A stretch of DNA of 64,000 nt from Porphyrobacter sp. ULC335 (GTDB lineage: Bacteria; Pseudomonadota; Alphaproteobacteria; Sphingomonadales; Sphingomonadaceae). Location: assembly GCF_025917005.1 (NCBI RefSeq), contig NZ_CP078091.1:2108001-2172000 (forward strand), written 5' to 3'. Positions 36,250-45,617 of this stretch are shown here, in pieces. How positions within the stretch are numbered: position 1 is the stretch's first letter; the number at the start of each line of letters is the position of its first letter. The position numbers and the translations under genes are program-made. The notes under the pieces were generated by a model. That model did no database searches, was not told the origin of the DNA, and was given only the letters and a program-made list of their open reading frames with translations.

Positions 36250-37049
36250 TGAGCGCGGCCTTGCCTCAATCAAGCCTGCGCAGGAGCGCCGTGATCCAGC
36301 GGCGTGTGCTTGGCGCGCTGCTGGTGCGAGAGATGCTCACCCGCTATGGCCGCCACAATATCGGCTTCCTGTGGCTGTTCGTTGAACCGATGCTGTTTAC
36401 CCTTGGCGTCACGGCCCTGTGGACGGCGACCAAGTCGGTTCATGGCAGCAGCCTGCCAATCGTCGCCTTCGCGTTGACCGGCTATTCCAGTGTCCTCTTG
36501 TGGCGCAATATGCCCGGCCGCTGCATCGGCGCGCTGTGGGCCAACCTCGCCTTGATGTATCACCGCAACATCAAGGTTTTCGATATCTACGTTGCCCGCC
36601 TGCTTCTCGAATTTGGCGGAGCGACAGTTTCATTTGCCGTGCTGAGCGTCGCGTTCGTCAGCTTCGGCTGGATGTCCCCGCCCGAAGACTTCCTCAAGGT
36701 GGCGGGCGGCTGGCTGCTCATCGCCTGGTTTGGTGCGGCGCTGGCGATTGCCCTGGGGGCCTTGTCCCATGAGAGCGACCTGGTGGACAAGCTGTGGCAC
36801 CCGGTGTCCTACCTGATCTTCCCGCTTTCCGGCTCCGCCTTCATGGTCGATGCCCTGCCGCCCTTCGCCCAGCAGATCGTGCTCACCATCCCGATGGTTC
36901 ACGGGGTGGAGCTGGTGCGTGAAGGATATTTCGGCTCGCAGGCACGGGCGCACTACGATCTGGGCTATCTGGTTCCGGTGGCACTCGCGCTGAGCTTTGT
37001 GGCCTTGCTGCTGGTGCGCCGGGTGGCGCTTCGCGTGGTGCCTGAATGA
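36249..37049 (+). CDS. Capsule ABC transporter permease (KpsM-like)
   Basis: A 266-residue ABC-2-type permease with six helices. Landmarks are VIQRRVLGALLVREMLTRYGRHNIGFLWLFVEPMLF at the N-terminus, typical of KpsM/CtrC, and LWHPVSYLIFPLSGSAFMVDALPPFAQ toward the end. With the KpsT-like ATPase it exports a lipid-linked polysaccharide. ATG overlaps the kpsE stop by one base (TGATG). Confidence 0.92.
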   Translation: MSAALPQSSLRRSAVIQRRVLGALLVREMLTRYGRHNIGFLWLFVEPMLFTLGVTALWTATKSVHGSSLPIVAFALTGYSSVLLWRNMPGRCIGALWANLALMYHRNIKVFDIYVARLLLEFGGATVSFAVLSVAFVSFGWMSPPEDFLKVAGGWLLIAWFGAALAIALGALSHESDLVDKLWHPVSYLIFPLSGSAFMVDALPPFAQQIVLTIPMVHGVELVREGYFGSQARAHYDLGYLVPVALALSFVALLLVRRVALRVVPE

Positions 37050-38500
37050 TCAGGGTGCACAATCTCCGCAAGCTCTACCGCACCCGGTTCGGCGAGAAGC
37101 TGGTGCTGGACAAGGTGAGCTTCGAACTGCGCATGGGCGAGCGGCTTGGCGTGCTCGGACGCAACGGCGCGGGCAAATCGACTATGATCCGCCTCGTCAG
37201 CGGCGCAGAGCGGCCGACCTCCGGCACCATCGAACGCCACATGTCGGTGTCGTGGCCCTTGGCGTTCGGCGGGGCGTTTCAGCCAATGCTGACCGGCGTC
37301 GACAACGTCCGCTTCATCAGCCGCATCTATTCGCAGGATTTCGAGAGCAATCTCGCGTTCGTGGAACAATTCGCGGAGCTCGGCCCCTATCTGAGAGAGC
37401 CGGTCAGGACATATTCGTCGGGGATGCGCGCCCGGCTGGCTTTCGCAATCTCGATGATCATCGAATTCGATTGCTTCCTGATCGACGAGATCGGAGCCGT
37501 CGGCGACGCGCGCTTTCACGACAGATGCAATTACGAACTGTTCGAAAAGCGGGCAGACCGGGCGATGGTCATCATCTCCCATGACGCGGGCTATATCCGC
37601 GATCACTGCAACCGGTGGGCGGTGCTCCATGATGGCAAGCTCGAACTGCATGACGATTTCGACACCGCTTACACCGATTACAAGGAAGTCATCGGTGCCT
37701 CGCTGAGCAATGCGAAGCCTTCGGTCAGCCATGTGAACCGGGCGATGATGATCGAATCCGCCCACCGGTCCGCTCTGGCAGACGACCGCTTCCGCATTCA
37801 TGTGCAACAGGGCGACTGGGCGCGCGACAGCAAGGACTGGGCAACAGCCGAGCAGGAATATGCCGCGGCGCTATCGCTCTACCCCTATCAGCGCACCTAC
37901 TGGATTCAGCACGGCCATGTGACCAAGGAACAGGGCAAGTTTGCCCGGGCTGAGATTTCGTACCGGACGGCAGCCGCGCTTGGCGTGCCCGAGGACGAAA
38001 TCGAGGAACACGTTCGTTTTGTTTTTGCGCAGCAGCATGGGGAAGATGGCTGGTACGGGGTGCGCGGATTCCGTCCCGGGCCGACCGGCAACCATCCGCC
38101 TGCAAAGCCCGAGGTGGATGCCTTCGCGAAACTGCTGTGGCTCGTGGAACAGGTTGATGAGGCCGAGGTGCTGGGTCTGATCCGGAGTCACGCAACCTGC
38201 GACGACCTCTTGGCCGCCATGATCGCGGATCAGCGGTTTGCTGAAGCCCACTTCGGAGGCGGTGACGCGCTCGCGAGCAAACTGGACCGGGATTTACGGG
38301 CACGGCTGTGCTGTTTCCTCGCGCTTGATCCGGACAGCCCTGCCGGTGAAGCCAACACCGCGGGGCAGATGATCCGTCTCCTGATCGCGCATGGCCCTCT
38401 CGCGGAATGGCCCCGGTCGAGCAGGGCTTTGCAAGAGCAGGCGCCGATGCTTCCCGCAGATGGCTCGCGATCGGTCAGCACAGCGAGTTCGCTCGCATGA
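37046..38500 (+). CDS. Capsule ABC transporter ATPase (KpsT-like) with C-terminal TPR-like extension
   Basis: A 484-residue protein. The first ~220 residues are a full KpsT ATPase: Walker A GRNGAGKS, signature YSSGMRARLAFA, Walker B CFLIDEIGAVGD and ISHDAGY. Ordinary KpsT is about 220 residues; here ~260 more follow, including TPR-like helices (DWARDSKDWATAEQEYAAALSLYPYQRTYWIQHGHVTKEQGKFARAEISYRTAAALG, about 250-310) and an alpha-helical tail. The extension could recognise the glycan end or another operon protein. Overlaps both neighbours by 4 bp. Confidence 0.9.
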   Translation: MIRVHNLRKLYRTRFGEKLVLDKVSFELRMGERLGVLGRNGAGKSTMIRLVSGAERPTSGTIERHMSVSWPLAFGGAFQPMLTGVDNVRFISRIYSQDFESNLAFVEQFAELGPYLREPVRTYSSGMRARLAFAISMIIEFDCFLIDEIGAVGDARFHDRCNYELFEKRADRAMVIISHDAGYIRDHCNRWAVLHDGKLELHDDFDTAYTDYKEVIGASLSNAKPSVSHVNRAMMIESAHRSALADDRFRIHVQQGDWARDSKDWATAEQEYAAALSLYPYQRTYWIQHGHVTKEQGKFARAEISYRTAAALGVPEDEIEEHVRFVFAQQHGEDGWYGVRGFRPGPTGNHPPAKPEVDAFAKLLWLVEQVDEAEVLGLIRSHATCDDLLAAMIADQRFAEAHFGGGDALASKLDRDLRARLCCFLALDPDSPAGEANTAGQMIRLLIAHGPLAEWPRSSRALQEQAPMLPADGSRSVSTASSLA

Positions 38501-39792
38501 GTGCTGCGCGGAGAATATTGATAGACGGGTACAATCTCGGCCTTGAGAAGGGCACCGGGGTGGCCACCTATGCCCGGAACCTCAGCTACGAGCTGCACAA
38601 TCTCGGCCATGCAGCGTCCGTTCTCTATGGCAACGCCGCTGCCACCTCGCGCGATCCGCTGCTGAGCGAGATTGCCTTTTTCGATGGGGAGACCGCGAAG
38701 CGGGGCGGCACGCTCGATCTGATCGGTCAAGCCGCGCATGCCTTGCGGGCCCCGCTGGGCCAAAAGGCGGTCGAGGTGCCGATTACCGGACGGGTCATCT
38801 CGCGCCAGTTCGCTGCACGGCTGCCGCGCCATGACAAGATCTTCAGCGCCGCCGATGTCTTCCGCAGATCACAAAACGGCTTCGCATTGTGGGGCCAGCT
38901 GAACCATGTCGCGCTGCCGCAGCGGGTTGACCTCGCGCATTGGACATATCCCTTGCCGATCAGGATCAGGGGCGTTCCCAACATTTACACGCTTCATGAC
39001 ATCGTCCCGCTCAGGCTTCCTTTCACCACCTTGGACCGGAAGCGGCAGTACCTCGCGCTGCTGCGCAAGCTTGCGCGCACCGCCGACCATATCGTCACGG
39101 TCTCGGAGCATTCGAAGCGGGATCTGATCGAGGTGCTCGGCATCGCGCCTGACCGGATCACCAACACCTACCAGTCGGTCGATATCCCCGAAGCCTTGCG
39201 CCGCAAGACCGATGAGCAGACCGCAGACGAGGTGGAGAGCCTCTTCCCCGTCCACTACAAGCAATACTACCTTTTCTGGGGCTCCATCGAGCCCAAGAAG
39301 AACATCGGCCGGATGATTGAAGCCTATCTGGTGAGCAAGGTGGACGCCCCGCTGGTGATAGTCGGTGCCCAGGCGTGGAAGTCCGAAGGGGAGTTGCAAC
39401 TGCTCAAGAGCCTGGCCGGGCGCGAAGGTGGTCGGCGACAGGTCATCCAGCTGCCCTATGCCCCGTTTGCGTTGCTGGTCAGTCTGATCCGCGGGGCAAA
39501 GGCCGCCCTGTTTCCGTCGCTTTACGAAGGCTTCGGATTGCCGGCGCTCGAAGCCATGTCGCTCGGGACGCCGGTCATCTGTTCGGACACCTCGTCGCTT
39601 CCCGAAGTGGCGGGTGATGCGGCGATCATGGTCGACCCATACGATACGGCCGCCCTGACGGCCGCAATACGGCAGGTTGATGCCGATGCAGACCTGCGCG
39701 CCGAGATGAGCCTGCGCGGGCTGGCGCAGGCCGAACGCTTCTCGCCAGCCGCCTATCGCGAGCGTCTCGATGCCCTGTACCGGCGCTTCTGA
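38497..39792 (+). CDS. GT4-family glycosyltransferase (capsule operon, second)
   Basis: A 431-residue GT4 enzyme with an N-terminal LIDGYNLGLEKGTGVATYARNLSYEL loop, IYTLHDIVPLRLPF, HIVTVSEHSKRDLIEVLGI, FWGSIEPKKNIGRMIEAYLV and FPSLYEGFGLPALEAMSLGTPVICSDTSSLPEVAG. Begins in an ATGA overlap with the ATPase gene. Resembles group-1 mannosyltransferase-like enzymes; donor not predictable. Confidence 0.88.
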   Translation: MSAARRILIDGYNLGLEKGTGVATYARNLSYELHNLGHAASVLYGNAAATSRDPLLSEIAFFDGETAKRGGTLDLIGQAAHALRAPLGQKAVEVPITGRVISRQFAARLPRHDKIFSAADVFRRSQNGFALWGQLNHVALPQRVDLAHWTYPLPIRIRGVPNIYTLHDIVPLRLPFTTLDRKRQYLALLRKLARTADHIVTVSEHSKRDLIEVLGIAPDRITNTYQSVDIPEALRRKTDEQTADEVESLFPVHYKQYYLFWGSIEPKKNIGRMIEAYLVSKVDAPLVIVGAQAWKSEGELQLLKSLAGREGGRRQVIQLPYAPFALLVSLIRGAKAALFPSLYEGFGLPALEAMSLGTPVICSDTSSLPEVAGDAAIMVDPYDTAALTAAIRQVDADADLRAEMSLRGLAQAERFSPAAYRERLDALYRRF

Positions 39793-39818
39793 ATGATTGT
39801 TGCGAAGGAAGTTTCCGA

Positions 39819-41003
39819 ATGAAGTCGAATAGGCACATCATGTCACGCGGACTGCGGATGACCGGCCTGGCGCTGATCGCCGCATCGCTCGCGGCCTGTT
39901 CATCGCTTGGCGGCTCGGGTCCGTCCGGCGCCAGCATTCGCGACGCCGGCGGAAGCGACTATGCCGATAGCGGGGTCATCCTCATCGATCTCGACGACCA
40001 GGCGGTCAAGCGGGCAGCGCATTATTCCCGCTCGCGCAGCCTCGCCGAAGTCTTTGGCGATAGCCAGCCGGCAAGTCTGACCATCGGCCACGGCGACGTT
40101 GTCGATGTCACCATCTGGGAAGCGCCCCCCGCCATCCTGTTCGGCAGTGGCACTGGCCGGGGAAGCCTTTCTGCCGGACCCGGCCAAGGCGTTACGATCC
40201 CGCAGCAGATGGTCGATAGCGCAGGCACCATCAATGTTCCCTTTGCGGGACCGGTGGAGGTCGTCGGGCGGACTGCCGCACAAGTCGAGCGGGAGATCGT
40301 TTCGCGCCTTGGTGGCCGCGCTCACCAGCCACAGGCGATTGTCAGGCTCGTGCAGAACCAGGCCCGCAACGTGACGATCATCGGCGAGGTCGGGGCAAGC
40401 CGGCGCGTTCCGGTCACCGCGCAGGGCGAACGCCTGCTTGACGTGCTTGCCGCCGCTGGCGGACCGCGCCAGCCGGTGGGGAAGACGACAGTCCAGCTTT
40501 CGCGCAGCGGAGTTTCGACCTCCATGTCGCTCGACGCGATTATTCGTGATCCGGCGCAGAACATCCGCGTGCGGCCAGACGACGTCGTGACGGTCACGTT
40601 CCAGCCTTACAGCTTCATCGCCTTGGGCGCTGTCGCGCAAAACGCCGAAGTTCCCTTTGAAGGTGGGGGGCTTACGCTCGCGCAGGCGCTTGGCCGGATC
40701 GGCGGGCTTCGCGCCGATCTTGCCGATATTGGCGGCGTGTTTGTGTTCCGACTGGAAGACCCGGCCGCTCTGGACCCTGCCAACCTTGAAGGTGCGCGGC
40801 GCATGGAAGACGGGCGCATCCCGGTGATTTATCGCCTCAACCTGCGCCAACCCACCAGCTTCTTCGCTGCCCAGGGCTTTGCGGTCCGCGACGATGACCT
40901 GCTCTACGTGTCCACCGCGCCGGGCGCCGATCTGCAGCGTTTCCTGACGACCCTTTCAAGCGTGGCCTTCTCCACCATTGCTATCAGCGATGCGGTCAGG
41001 TGA
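39819..41003 (+). CDS. Outer-membrane polysaccharide export lipoprotein (Wza/KpsD/CtrA-like)
   Basis: A 394-residue lipoprotein with lipobox LAAC (Cys about 27). It carries the Poly_export domain (LTIGHGDVVDVTIWEAPP ... VTIPQQMVDSAGTINVPFAGPVEVVGRT ... REIVSRLGG) and SLBB repeats (VTIIGEVGASRRVPVTAQGERLLDVLAAAGGP; ALGAVAQNAEVPFEGGGLTLAQALGRIGGLR). It forms the outer-membrane pore. GAAGGAA lies 8 bases before the ATG. Last gene of the operon. Confidence 0.92.
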   Translation: MKSNRHIMSRGLRMTGLALIAASLAACSSLGGSGPSGASIRDAGGSDYADSGVILIDLDDQAVKRAAHYSRSRSLAEVFGDSQPASLTIGHGDVVDVTIWEAPPAILFGSGTGRGSLSAGPGQGVTIPQQMVDSAGTINVPFAGPVEVVGRTAAQVEREIVSRLGGRAHQPQAIVRLVQNQARNVTIIGEVGASRRVPVTAQGERLLDVLAAAGGPRQPVGKTTVQLSRSGVSTSMSLDAIIRDPAQNIRVRPDDVVTVTFQPYSFIALGAVAQNAEVPFEGGGLTLAQALGRIGGLRADLADIGGVFVFRLEDPAALDPANLEGARRMEDGRIPVIYRLNLRQPTSFFAAQGFAVRDDDLLYVSTAPGADLQRFLTTLSSVAFSTIAISDAVR

Positions 41004-41043
41004 CCTTGGCTGAGTGACGATGAAGCCGGTACGGGGCGGCCTG

Positions 41044-43398
41044 TCAGAGAAACAGCTCTGCCATCGCGTCGATGATCGCCTCGGCATCGAGCCGGTAGGT
41101 GCGATGGAGATCGATGAGGTCGCCGGTCTGACCGAAGCGATCAGTGCCGAGCGGGCTGACCCGCTGTCCTCGCACTCCGCCCAGCCATGACAGCGCGGCG
41201 GGCGAGCCGTCGAGCACGGTGACGAGCCCTGCGCCGGGGGCGAGCTGGCCGAGCAGCGTCTCGATATGGCTTGAGGTGCGCATGCCGCCCTGCCAGCGCG
41301 CGGCACGGGCCGCGGACCAATCGCGGTGCAACCGGTCCGGCGATGTGACGGCGAGCAGGCCGAGCCCGGGGATGTCGTCCTGCAATGCCTCCCAAGCAAC
41401 AAGGGCCTCAGGAGCGACCGCGCCGCTGAACGCGATTGCGGCCCCGGCTCCGGGCGCGGGTTCGCGCAGCCAATAGGCCCCGGCGAGTGCGCCCGATTCC
41501 CACCCGTCGTCGGCTCGCACCTGTTGTTCGATCTGGCGGGTCGTAAGCCGCAAATAGACCGAGCTGCCGTCATCGGCCTGCATATGCTCGAAGGCCCAGC
41601 GCATCAGCAGCGCGACCTCATCCGCAAAGGCGGGCTCGAAGCTTTCCAGCCCCGGCTGGCCCATCCCGATCAGCGGGGTGTTGATCGACTGGTGTGCACC
41701 CCCTTCGCCCGCCAGAGTGATGCCCGAAGGCGTGCCCACCAGCAGGAACCTTGCGTCCTGATAGCAGCCGTAATTCAAGGCATCCAGTCCGCGCGCGATG
41801 AAGGGATCATAGACCGTCCCCACCGGCAGCAGCCGCGTGCCGAAATGCGGCGCCGCCAGCCCCAGCGAGGCGAGCAGCAGGAAGAAGTTGTTCTCGGCAA
41901 TGCCCAGTTCGATATGCTGGCCAGCCGTGGTCGCGGTCCATTTCTGTGCCGAGGGAATGCGCGCCTTCTGGAACACGTCGGCCAGCTCCTGCCGCCGGAA
42001 CAGCCCGCGCTGGTTGACGAAGGCGCCGAGGTTGGTGGTCTGCGTCACGTCGGGCGCGGTGGTGACCAGACGGTCGGCAAGCGCCTCGTCCGATTTGGCG
42101 AGATCGAACAGCACGCGCCCGAAAGCGGCCTGCGTCGATTGCACGGCGCCTTCGGGCACAGGCAGGCGGGCCGGCACGGGGATCGCAGGCGCGCGGTGTT
42201 CCGGCGCCTTGCGCGCAATCGGGCTGTCCTTGACCAGCGCGTCGAGCCGCGCGGCGAGGTTGTCGCCGAGGCCAGCCCACTTGTCCCACTCCTCGCCCGG
42301 CGCAATGCCGAGTTCGGCGCGCAGACCCTCGATCTGCGCGGTGTTCATCATTCCCGAATGGTTGTCCTTGTGGCCCGCCAGCGGCAGGCCGTAGCCCTTC
42401 ACGGTGTAGGCGATGAACAGGGTGGGGCGGTCGTCGGTCACGGAATCGAAGGCGTCAAGCAGGCTCTCGATGCAATGCCCGCCGAGGTTGGTCATCAGCC
42501 GGGCGAGCTGTGCGTCATCATGCTGGCCAAGCAGATCGGCCACGCCCGTCTTATCGCCCAAATCGCGGGTCAGCCGTTCCCGCCATGCAGCGCCGCCAAG
42601 GTAGGTCAGCACCGCGAAATCGGCATTGGGGCAGTTCTCGATCCAGTCTTCCAGTGCCTGCCCGCCGGGCCGCTTGAACGCCTCGCGCTGAAGCCTTCCG
42701 TGCTTCAGCGTCACCACCCGCCAGCCGCAGGTTTCGAAGATATCGTCGAAGCGGCGGAACATCCGGTCCGCGGTGGTCGCGTCCAATGACTGGCGGTTGT
42801 AATCGACGATCCACCAGCAGTTGCGCAGATCGTGCTTGTAGCCTTCAATCAGGCATTCGTAGATATTGCCCTCGTCCAGCTCGGCATCGCCCATCAGCGC
42901 GATCATCCGGCCCGCGTCACTTTCGGCAAGCTGGCCGTGGGCAACAAGGTAGTCCTGCACCAGGCTGCTGAACGCTGTCACCGCCACCCCGAGGCCGACC
43001 GAACCGGTCGAGAAGTCGACCGGGATCGTGTCCTTGGTGCGGCTGGGATAGGACTGGACTCCGCCGAGACCACGGAACCGCTCCAGCTTGTCACGGGTCT
43101 GCTCGTCCAGCAGGTAATGGATCGCGTGCAGCACTGGCCCGGCATGGGGCTTGACCGCCACCTTGTCCTGCGGACGCAGCGCGTGGAAATAGAGCGCGGT
43201 CATCACCGCCGTGATCGAGGCGCAGCTGGCCTGATGTCCGCCGACCTTCAGCCCGTCACGCTTCTCCCGAAGATTGTTGGCATTGTGGACCGTCCACGAG
43301 GAAAGCCAGCGCAACCGTTGTTCGATTTGCGTAAGCAACGCGACCTGTTCGGCGCGCGCGTTTGCGGCGGTGGCGAGGTCAGGAACGGCGGCGTTCAT
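41044..43398 (-). CDS. AceE-like homodimeric thiamine-diphosphate dehydrogenase/transketolase family protein
   Basis: A 784-residue TPP enzyme resembling pyruvate dehydrogenase E1 (AceE) more than true transketolase. It has GGHQASCASITAVMTALYFHAL, VKPHAGPVLHAIHYLL, the TPP motif GDAELDEGNIYECLIEGYKHDLRNCWWIVDYNRQSLD and AYTVKGYGLPLAGHKDNHSG, then the pyrimidine-binding half with LGIAENNFFLLLASLG and AGEGGAHQSINTPL. Shorter than E. coli AceE (887). No E2/E3 genes are adjacent, so its partner complex is unclear; other TPP transferases of the family are possible. ATG 43398 is preceded by GGAG. Confidence 0.8.
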   Translation of the reverse strand: MNAAVPDLATAANARAEQVALLTQIEQRLRWLSSWTVHNANNLREKRDGLKVGGHQASCASITAVMTALYFHALRPQDKVAVKPHAGPVLHAIHYLLDEQTRDKLERFRGLGGVQSYPSRTKDTIPVDFSTGSVGLGVAVTAFSSLVQDYLVAHGQLAESDAGRMIALMGDAELDEGNIYECLIEGYKHDLRNCWWIVDYNRQSLDATTADRMFRRFDDIFETCGWRVVTLKHGRLQREAFKRPGGQALEDWIENCPNADFAVLTYLGGAAWRERLTRDLGDKTGVADLLGQHDDAQLARLMTNLGGHCIESLLDAFDSVTDDRPTLFIAYTVKGYGLPLAGHKDNHSGMMNTAQIEGLRAELGIAPGEEWDKWAGLGDNLAARLDALVKDSPIARKAPEHRAPAIPVPARLPVPEGAVQSTQAAFGRVLFDLAKSDEALADRLVTTAPDVTQTTNLGAFVNQRGLFRRQELADVFQKARIPSAQKWTATTAGQHIELGIAENNFFLLLASLGLAAPHFGTRLLPVGTVYDPFIARGLDALNYGCYQDARFLLVGTPSGITLAGEGGAHQSINTPLIGMGQPGLESFEPAFADEVALLMRWAFEHMQADDGSSVYLRLTTRQIEQQVRADDGWESGALAGAYWLREPAPGAGAAIAFSGAVAPEALVAWEALQDDIPGLGLLAVTSPDRLHRDWSAARAARWQGGMRTSSHIETLLGQLAPGAGLVTVLDGSPAALSWLGGVRGQRVSPLGTDRFGQTGDLIDLHRTYRLDAEAIIDAMAELFL

Positions 43399-43663
43399 GC
43401 GTGTGTGCTCCTGGCCAGATGGCGCAGATCGCAAGCGCGGATCGCCGTGGCCGGGCTTTCGGTGATCAGGCGCACGGCATGTTCGCCCGCGTTTGCGGAA
43501 TGCTAGAAGCCTTGCCCCGAACGGGCCGAAACCACTGTGATGCGCTCACTTCCATCGAGCGGCCCGATTACGAAGTCGGCATCCGGGGCGCAAGTGTAGA
43601 CAAGCGACCGCAACACCCTGATGAGGATGTGCGGCGTAAGCCCGAACGTACCAGCGCCCGAAA

Positions 43664-45451
43664 TCAGGGCTGCTTGGGGCCGCGCTTGTGCTTGTGGGGG
43701 CCGGGCTTGCCGGGGCGTGCTGCGTGCGGCTTGCCTGCGAAATTGCGGCCCGGCGGCTTGGCTTTCACGAAGGCATTATCGGCCGAGCTGCGCGAAGGGC
43801 GGCGCTGGCGGTTGCTGCGGGCCACTTCACGCGGGCCGGCTTCCGAACGTTCGATCAGCAAAGCCTCTTCCGGGCCATCGGCTTCGGCCGTGCGGGCGGC
43901 GGCGGCGGCATACTTGTCGGCGATGGTACGCGGGATCTGGAAGAAGGTCTCTGCCTGCCCGATGCGGATCGCGCCGATTTCGTTGCGGGTGATGTGCCCG
44001 CGGCGGCAGATCAGCGGCAACAGCCATCGCGGATCGGCGTTCTGGCTGCGGCCGATATCCATGCGGAACCACACCGTATCCTCGAACCCGGGGCGATGGC
44101 GCTCCTTCTGGGCCTCGGCGCGGGCTTGGGGGGTGTTGGCGATAAGGTCTTCAGGCTCGGGCATCCGCGAGCGGTGCGCGTGGACCAGCATCGCGGCGAT
44201 ATCCTCGGCGCTGCGCTCGGCGAGCAGGCGCTGGGCAAGCTCGCGGTCGGCATCGTCGAATTCCGTCGGGGCGAGCAGCTTGCCGAGCAGGCGCTCGCGG
44301 TCGCGCATGGCGATGGCTTCGCGGTCGGGCACGTCCTGCCACTCGGCATTGATCTGCGCGCGGCCCAGCATCGCCTCGACCCGGCGGCGGGCGGAGAAGG
44401 GCACAATCAGCACGGCAACGCCCTTGCGCCCGGCACGGCCCGTGCGGCCCGAGCGGTGCTGCAGCGTCTCGGCATCGCGGGGGATTTCGACATGGACGAC
44501 GAGGCTGAGGGTGGGAAGGTCGATCCCGCGCGCGGCGACATCGGTGGCAACGCAAACGCGGGCGCGGCCGTCACGCAGGGCTTGCAGGGCCTGATTGCGT
44601 TCCTGCTGCGAATGTTCGCCCGACAGCGCGACAACGGCAAAGCCGCGCTCCTGCAAAGTCGCGTGGAGATGGCGCACCTTTTCGCGCGTGGCGCAGAACA
44701 GGATGGCGGTCTCCGCTTCGTGGAAGCGCAGCAGGTTGACCACCGCGTTCTCGACTTCGGGCGGGGAGACGGTCACGGCCTGATAGGCGATGTCACCGTG
44801 GCCGCGGCCTTCGCTGATCGTGGCGATGCGCAGGGCATTGTGCTGATAGCGGCGGGCCAGTGCCTCGATGGGGCGCGGCATGGTTGCCGAGAACAGCAGC
44901 GTGCGGCGCCCGTCCGGGGTGCCGTCGAGGATCGCCTCAAGCTCCTCGCGGAAGCCCATGTCGAGCATCTCGTCGGCTTCGTCGAGCACCGCTACGGCGA
45001 GCTGCGATAGGTTCAGCGCGCCGCGTTCGAAATGGTCCCGCAGGCGGCCGGGGGTGCCGACCACGATCGCCGGGCCGGACTGGAGAACCTTGCGTTCGGC
45101 CGAGGGGTTCATGCCGCCCACGCAGGTCGCCACGCGAGCGCCGGTGCGGGCATAGAGCCATTCCAGCTCGCGGCTGACCTGGAGTGCAAGTTCGCGCGTG
45201 GGGGTGATGACCAGCGCGCGCGGGGTCTGGACGAAGCCGATTTTCCCCGCATCATCAAGCAGCTGCGGCACCATGGCGAGCCCGAAAGCCACCGTCTTGC
45301 CCGAGCCCGTCTGCGCCGAAACGACCAGATCGCGCCCTTCCGCTTCCGGGCGCAGCACCTCGGCCTGAACGGGGGTGGCGACTTCGTAGCCGCGCTCGGT
45401 CAGGGCGGTTTCGATGGTGGCGGGCAGGGCGGGGAATGCGGTATTCGTCAT
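43664..45451 (-). CDS. DEAD-box RNA helicase with DbpA-type C-terminal domain
   Basis: A 595-residue helicase: Q motif (GYEVATPVQAEVL), motif I AQTGSGKT, VLDEADEMLDMGF (DEAD), SAT in LLFSATMP, and HRSGRTGRAGRKG. The segment near 470-530 (GRSQNADPRWLLPLICRRGHITRNEIGAIRIGQAETFFQIP) is a DbpA RNA-binding domain, pointing to rRNA/ribosome work or cold adaptation. The tail (about 550-595) is Lys/Arg/Pro-rich. Sits downstream of btaAB on the same strand after a 166-bp gap with no supported gene. Confidence 0.92.
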   Translation of the reverse strand: MTNTAFPALPATIETALTERGYEVATPVQAEVLRPEAEGRDLVVSAQTGSGKTVAFGLAMVPQLLDDAGKIGFVQTPRALVITPTRELALQVSRELEWLYARTGARVATCVGGMNPSAERKVLQSGPAIVVGTPGRLRDHFERGALNLSQLAVAVLDEADEMLDMGFREELEAILDGTPDGRRTLLFSATMPRPIEALARRYQHNALRIATISEGRGHGDIAYQAVTVSPPEVENAVVNLLRFHEAETAILFCATREKVRHLHATLQERGFAVVALSGEHSQQERNQALQALRDGRARVCVATDVAARGIDLPTLSLVVHVEIPRDAETLQHRSGRTGRAGRKGVAVLIVPFSARRRVEAMLGRAQINAEWQDVPDREAIAMRDRERLLGKLLAPTEFDDADRELAQRLLAERSAEDIAAMLVHAHRSRMPEPEDLIANTPQARAEAQKERHRPGFEDTVWFRMDIGRSQNADPRWLLPLICRRGHITRNEIGAIRIGQAETFFQIPRTIADKYAAAAARTAEADGPEEALLIERSEAGPREVARSNRQRRPSRSSADNAFVKAKPPGRNFAGKPHAARPGKPGPHKHKRGPKQP

Positions 45452-45617
45452 GGGGAGGGACTCGTCTGGAACGGCTCGCCGGGGCGCAAAAAAGGCGCAA
45501 AATCGGGCGCGAAGCTTGGGGTGTAGAGGGGCGGTGCCGATGCGATCCCGCGTATTCGAGCGCGCCCCATACGCGCTTTCCGCAAATTTGGCGCGTCAAA
45601 AGTGAGGGGCGCGGAAA

